Shown here in pieces: positions 62,161 to 64,000 of a DNA stretch of 64,000 nt. A program made the position numbers and the translations under genes. Source of the DNA: Dysgonomonas sp. HDW5A (GTDB lineage Bacteria > Bacteroidota > Bacteroidia > Bacteroidales > Dysgonomonadaceae); contig NZ_CP049857.1 of NCBI RefSeq assembly GCF_011299555.1, positions 3,906,001 through 3,970,000 of the forward strand, written 5' to 3'. The notes beneath the pieces were generated by a model. It was not told where the DNA came from. It searched no databases and saw only the letters and a list, made by a program, of their open reading frames with translations. Every line of letters begins with the position of its first letter. Position 1 is the stretch's first letter.

Positions 62161-64000
62161 TTAATCAAGCTTATACCTTAATTCATCTAATAGAATTGGA
62201 AAGAAAGATATATCTATACCGGCGGCAATAAGCTCTTTTGCATCCTCTTCAAATAAACTTACAAACTGATTGAAGTCTGTAGTCTTATAAGCAGCCTTTA
62301 AATAACAATCTAATCCTGATTTCTTACGGTTAAGACATAGCTCTACGTGACCTGCATTTAAATAATCGTGCACATTAGGCTTATCAGCCAATATTTGCTG
62401 GTAATACTGTTGTGCCAAATCAAATTTCCGCAACAAAAAAGCAGTCCAGGCAATAGGTCTCCATGCTTTAGAGCTTTTACTATCTAAAACCTCTATCTTA
62501 AAATAGCTGTTTAGAGCCTTATCATACTCGCCCAAATCTAAATAACAATGACCTATATTCAGTTCGATGTTTAAATTATTAGGATTCAATTGAGCTGCAC
62601 GTTGATAATACTCTAAAGCATGCTGTGGATCTTTCAACGATCTATACACTTGAGCAATCCGTTTTATTATCCACGAGTTATCAGGTGATAACAATTCGGC
62701 TTGCAAGAAAGCTTCTAATGCGCCGCTTAGATCGTCAAGCATCTGCTTACAATAACCAACTTTTTGCCATAGGTCGGATTCAAGCGAACCATCCGCAATT
62801 AATTTTCGATAAATACCAAGTGCTTCCGCAAAGAAATTCTTATCAAAACAATAATTGGCAATTTGCAACATTGATTTATGATCTGAAATTAAAGGAGCAA
62901 TTGATTTTTTATCATAAAAATTCAATCTCAACTTAAATATATCAAAGAAGTTATTTTTGTAAGGATACAACTTAAAGAATCTGTATAAATCCTGAATATA
63001 TTGATTAGAAATTACATCCTCATTTACTTTAGGATTAAGAGATTCTGCATCTTTTTGCATCTCTTTAAGCTGATCGGCCTCTTCGCCAAAGCGTCCTGCC
63101 ATCATTTGTCTTTGACTAACCGGTATTTGCAATAAGCTTAGAGCAAACGAATACTTATCGGAATTACACATATGGCTTGAATTCAAAACTGCTGCCTGCA
63201 ACAATCCATTTAAACCATCTTTATCAGAGAATAAGGGTTGCAGTTCTGAATACTGAGTATCAAATGGCAGAAACCAATTGCTCAACTCACCAAAAAAAGA
63301 GAAGTTTTTCAAATTAGAAAAAGTGGAGTGAAAAACATCCGCCCCTTCCATCTGTAGACTTGAATATTCTTGTAACTTATTAGCTAAGCCCGAATTCTCA
63401 AGTTCTTTTTGCCAATCAGGATTTTTGTCAGCAAAATCAGTTTCTCCCATCAAGTCCTGCATATTTAACTTTTTACCTGCAAGCGAATTAAATTTCATCA
63501 TTTCAGGTATAATTTCTTCGGTCAGCTTACGACTGATCTCTTCAGTCTCACGTGAGCGAATCAATTGTTTGACGACAGCCAATACAGATCGACGGAAAGA
63601 ATCATCTTCTGCCAATGCATCTAATTTGAATTGACACTCCGGATATAATTGCCAACGCACATCATACATTTGCAAAACAATAATAATTCCTACAATAGCT
63701 CGTTGCCTGATTGCTTCTTGATTCGACCGACACGCATCCATTAACACACACATTTTACGCCCGTCAAAACGATGAAACAAGTTTAGTGTTAAAGCTGATA
63801 CGAATAATAATTTCTCACGAACAGAAATATCCTGATTATTTATAAAAGATGTATACTCTAATTCTTGTTTTTCGCCTGCACGAGGTGAAACAAATGTATA
63901 ATTGAAAAGCTCGGAACCCACACGTTCTCTTTTAACAGACAATTCGCGTTCTCTTGCATTCTTAACATCTCCGGCATCCAGAAGATCTGTCAATGCCCAC
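62161..64000 (-). CDS. Tetratricopeptide-repeat protein, 5' end outside the window
   Basis: At least 612 residues; the frame stays open to the right edge, and the only start near it is a TTG at 63991-63993, so the true start is most likely beyond the window. The visible N-terminal two thirds are helical (HEAT-like or unknown repeats, for example LTLNLFHRFDGRKMCVLMDA). The C-terminal part (about residues 380-570 of the visible chain) has clear TPR units such as ALEYYQRAAQLNPNNLNIE and ALNSYFKIEVLDSKSSKAW. No function can be assigned beyond protein binding. Similar long TPR proteins occur in other Bacteroidales. Confidence 0.8.
   Translation of the reverse strand, partial: WALTDLLDAGDVKNARERELSVKRERVGSELFNYTFVSPRAGEKQELEYTSFINNQDISVREKLLFVSALTLNLFHRFDGRKMCVLMDACRSNQEAIRQRAIVGIIIVLQMYDVRWQLYPECQFKLDALAEDDSFRRSVLAVVKQLIRSRETEEISRKLTEEIIPEMMKFNSLAGKKLNMQDLMGETDFADKNPDWQKELENSGLANKLQEYSSLQMEGADVFHSTFSNLKNFSFFGELSNWFLPFDTQYSELQPLFSDKDGLNGLLQAAVLNSSHMCNSDKYSFALSLLQIPVSQRQMMAGRFGEEADQLKEMQKDAESLNPKVNEDVISNQYIQDLYRFFKLYPYKNNFFDIFKLRLNFYDKKSIAPLISDHKSMLQIANYCFDKNFFAEALGIYRKLIADGSLESDLWQKVGYCKQMLDDLSGALEAFLQAELLSPDNSWIIKRIAQVYRSLKDPQHALEYYQRAAQLNPNNLNIELNIGHCYLDLGEYDKALNSYFKIEVLDSKSSKAWRPIAWTAFLLRKFDLAQQYYQQILADKPNVHDYLNAGHVELCLNRKKSGLDCYLKAAYKTTDFNQFVSLFEEDAKELIAAGIDISFFPILLDELRYKLD

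Noticed and set aside
1-64000. CRISPR arrays, transposons, integrases, phage genes, tRNA or rRNA genes
   Set aside because: No regularly spaced repeats, terminal inverted repeats with a transposase, integrase motifs, tRNA cloverleaf with a TTC arm, or rRNA-like sequence was seen on either strand by eye. A tRNA scan would be decisive but could not be run.

Overview
The window reads as a chromosomal segment of a low-GC member of the Bacteroidales, most likely close to Dysgonomonas (genus placement is inference). The sequence reasons are: many upstream regions carry the Bacteroidetes -7 element TAnnTTTG, sometimes with a TTTG -33 element (7159-7190, 14155-14184); the primary sigma factor is the short 286-residue type without region 1.1; bS16 has a long Ala/Glu/Lys tail; and lineage-typical families occur (DUF4296 lipoprotein, DUF3137 next to LemA, a DksA-like protein with a decayed zinc finger, a GXHH-type IleS). 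I see no rRNA, tRNA, CRISPR array, insertion sequence, integrase or phage gene, so this is core chromosome rather than an accessory island.

Layout. 0-6 kb: end of a glutathione peroxidase-like gene, an OmpA-family porin, and the two methylmalonyl-CoA mutase subunit genes (minus strand). 6-17.8 kb (plus): a family-2 glycosyltransferase, topoisomerase IV subunit A, a run of lineage-specific membrane or secreted proteins, an ABM protein, a Nim/PPOX-like flavoprotein, a CorC/HlyC-type CBS membrane protein, tgt and an LptF/G-type permease. 17.8-23.3 kb (minus): ileS, dksA-like, lspA and a DUF4296 lipoprotein. 23.4-32.3 kb (plus): Wzi-like outer-membrane protein, rmlB, a tail-anchored unknown, murB, murA, a small secreted protein, an iron-type alcohol dehydrogenase and a cytidylyltransferase-GHMP kinase fusion. 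32.4-38.7 kb: a TPR protein (minus), then galM with an FHS-family sugar transporter, transketolase and rpiB. 38.7-45.3 kb: an unknown membrane protein, rmlA-rmlC-GH25 lysozyme, an S41 protease lipoprotein, lemA-DUF3137 and rpsP. 45.4-54.2 kb: an old-yellow-enzyme reductase, tdk, mgtE, DUF3806, an aminotransferase, ribBA, a second LptF/G-type permease and a glycine-rich RRM protein. 54.5-64 kb: a YbaK-type deacylase, a CPA1 antiporter, rpoD, HtrA, a C69 dipeptidase, an unknown secreted protein and a TPR protein cut by the window edge.

Themes. Envelope building dominates: peptidoglycan (murA, murB), lipoprotein maturation (lspA), LPS transport (two LptF/G-like permeases far apart), dTDP-rhamnose (rmlB separated from rmlA-rmlC, with no rmlD in view), capsule anchoring (Wzi-like) and envelope proteolysis (HtrA). 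The second theme is central sugar metabolism (galM, transporter, tkt, rpiB).

The most interesting observations are: a two-gene unit of an iron-type dehydrogenase plus a nucleotidyltransferase-GHMP kinase fusion of unknown substrate; several active-site changes in housekeeping enzymes, two of which predict antibiotic insensitivity (MurA Cys-to-Asp, IleS GXHH); a family of 15-nt palindromes with covarying arms next to murB, murA and an lpt gene; a strong terminator with no upstream gene, hinting at a small RNA; and a palindrome like a LacI-family operator upstream of galM. I did not find a clearly new defence or mobile system.
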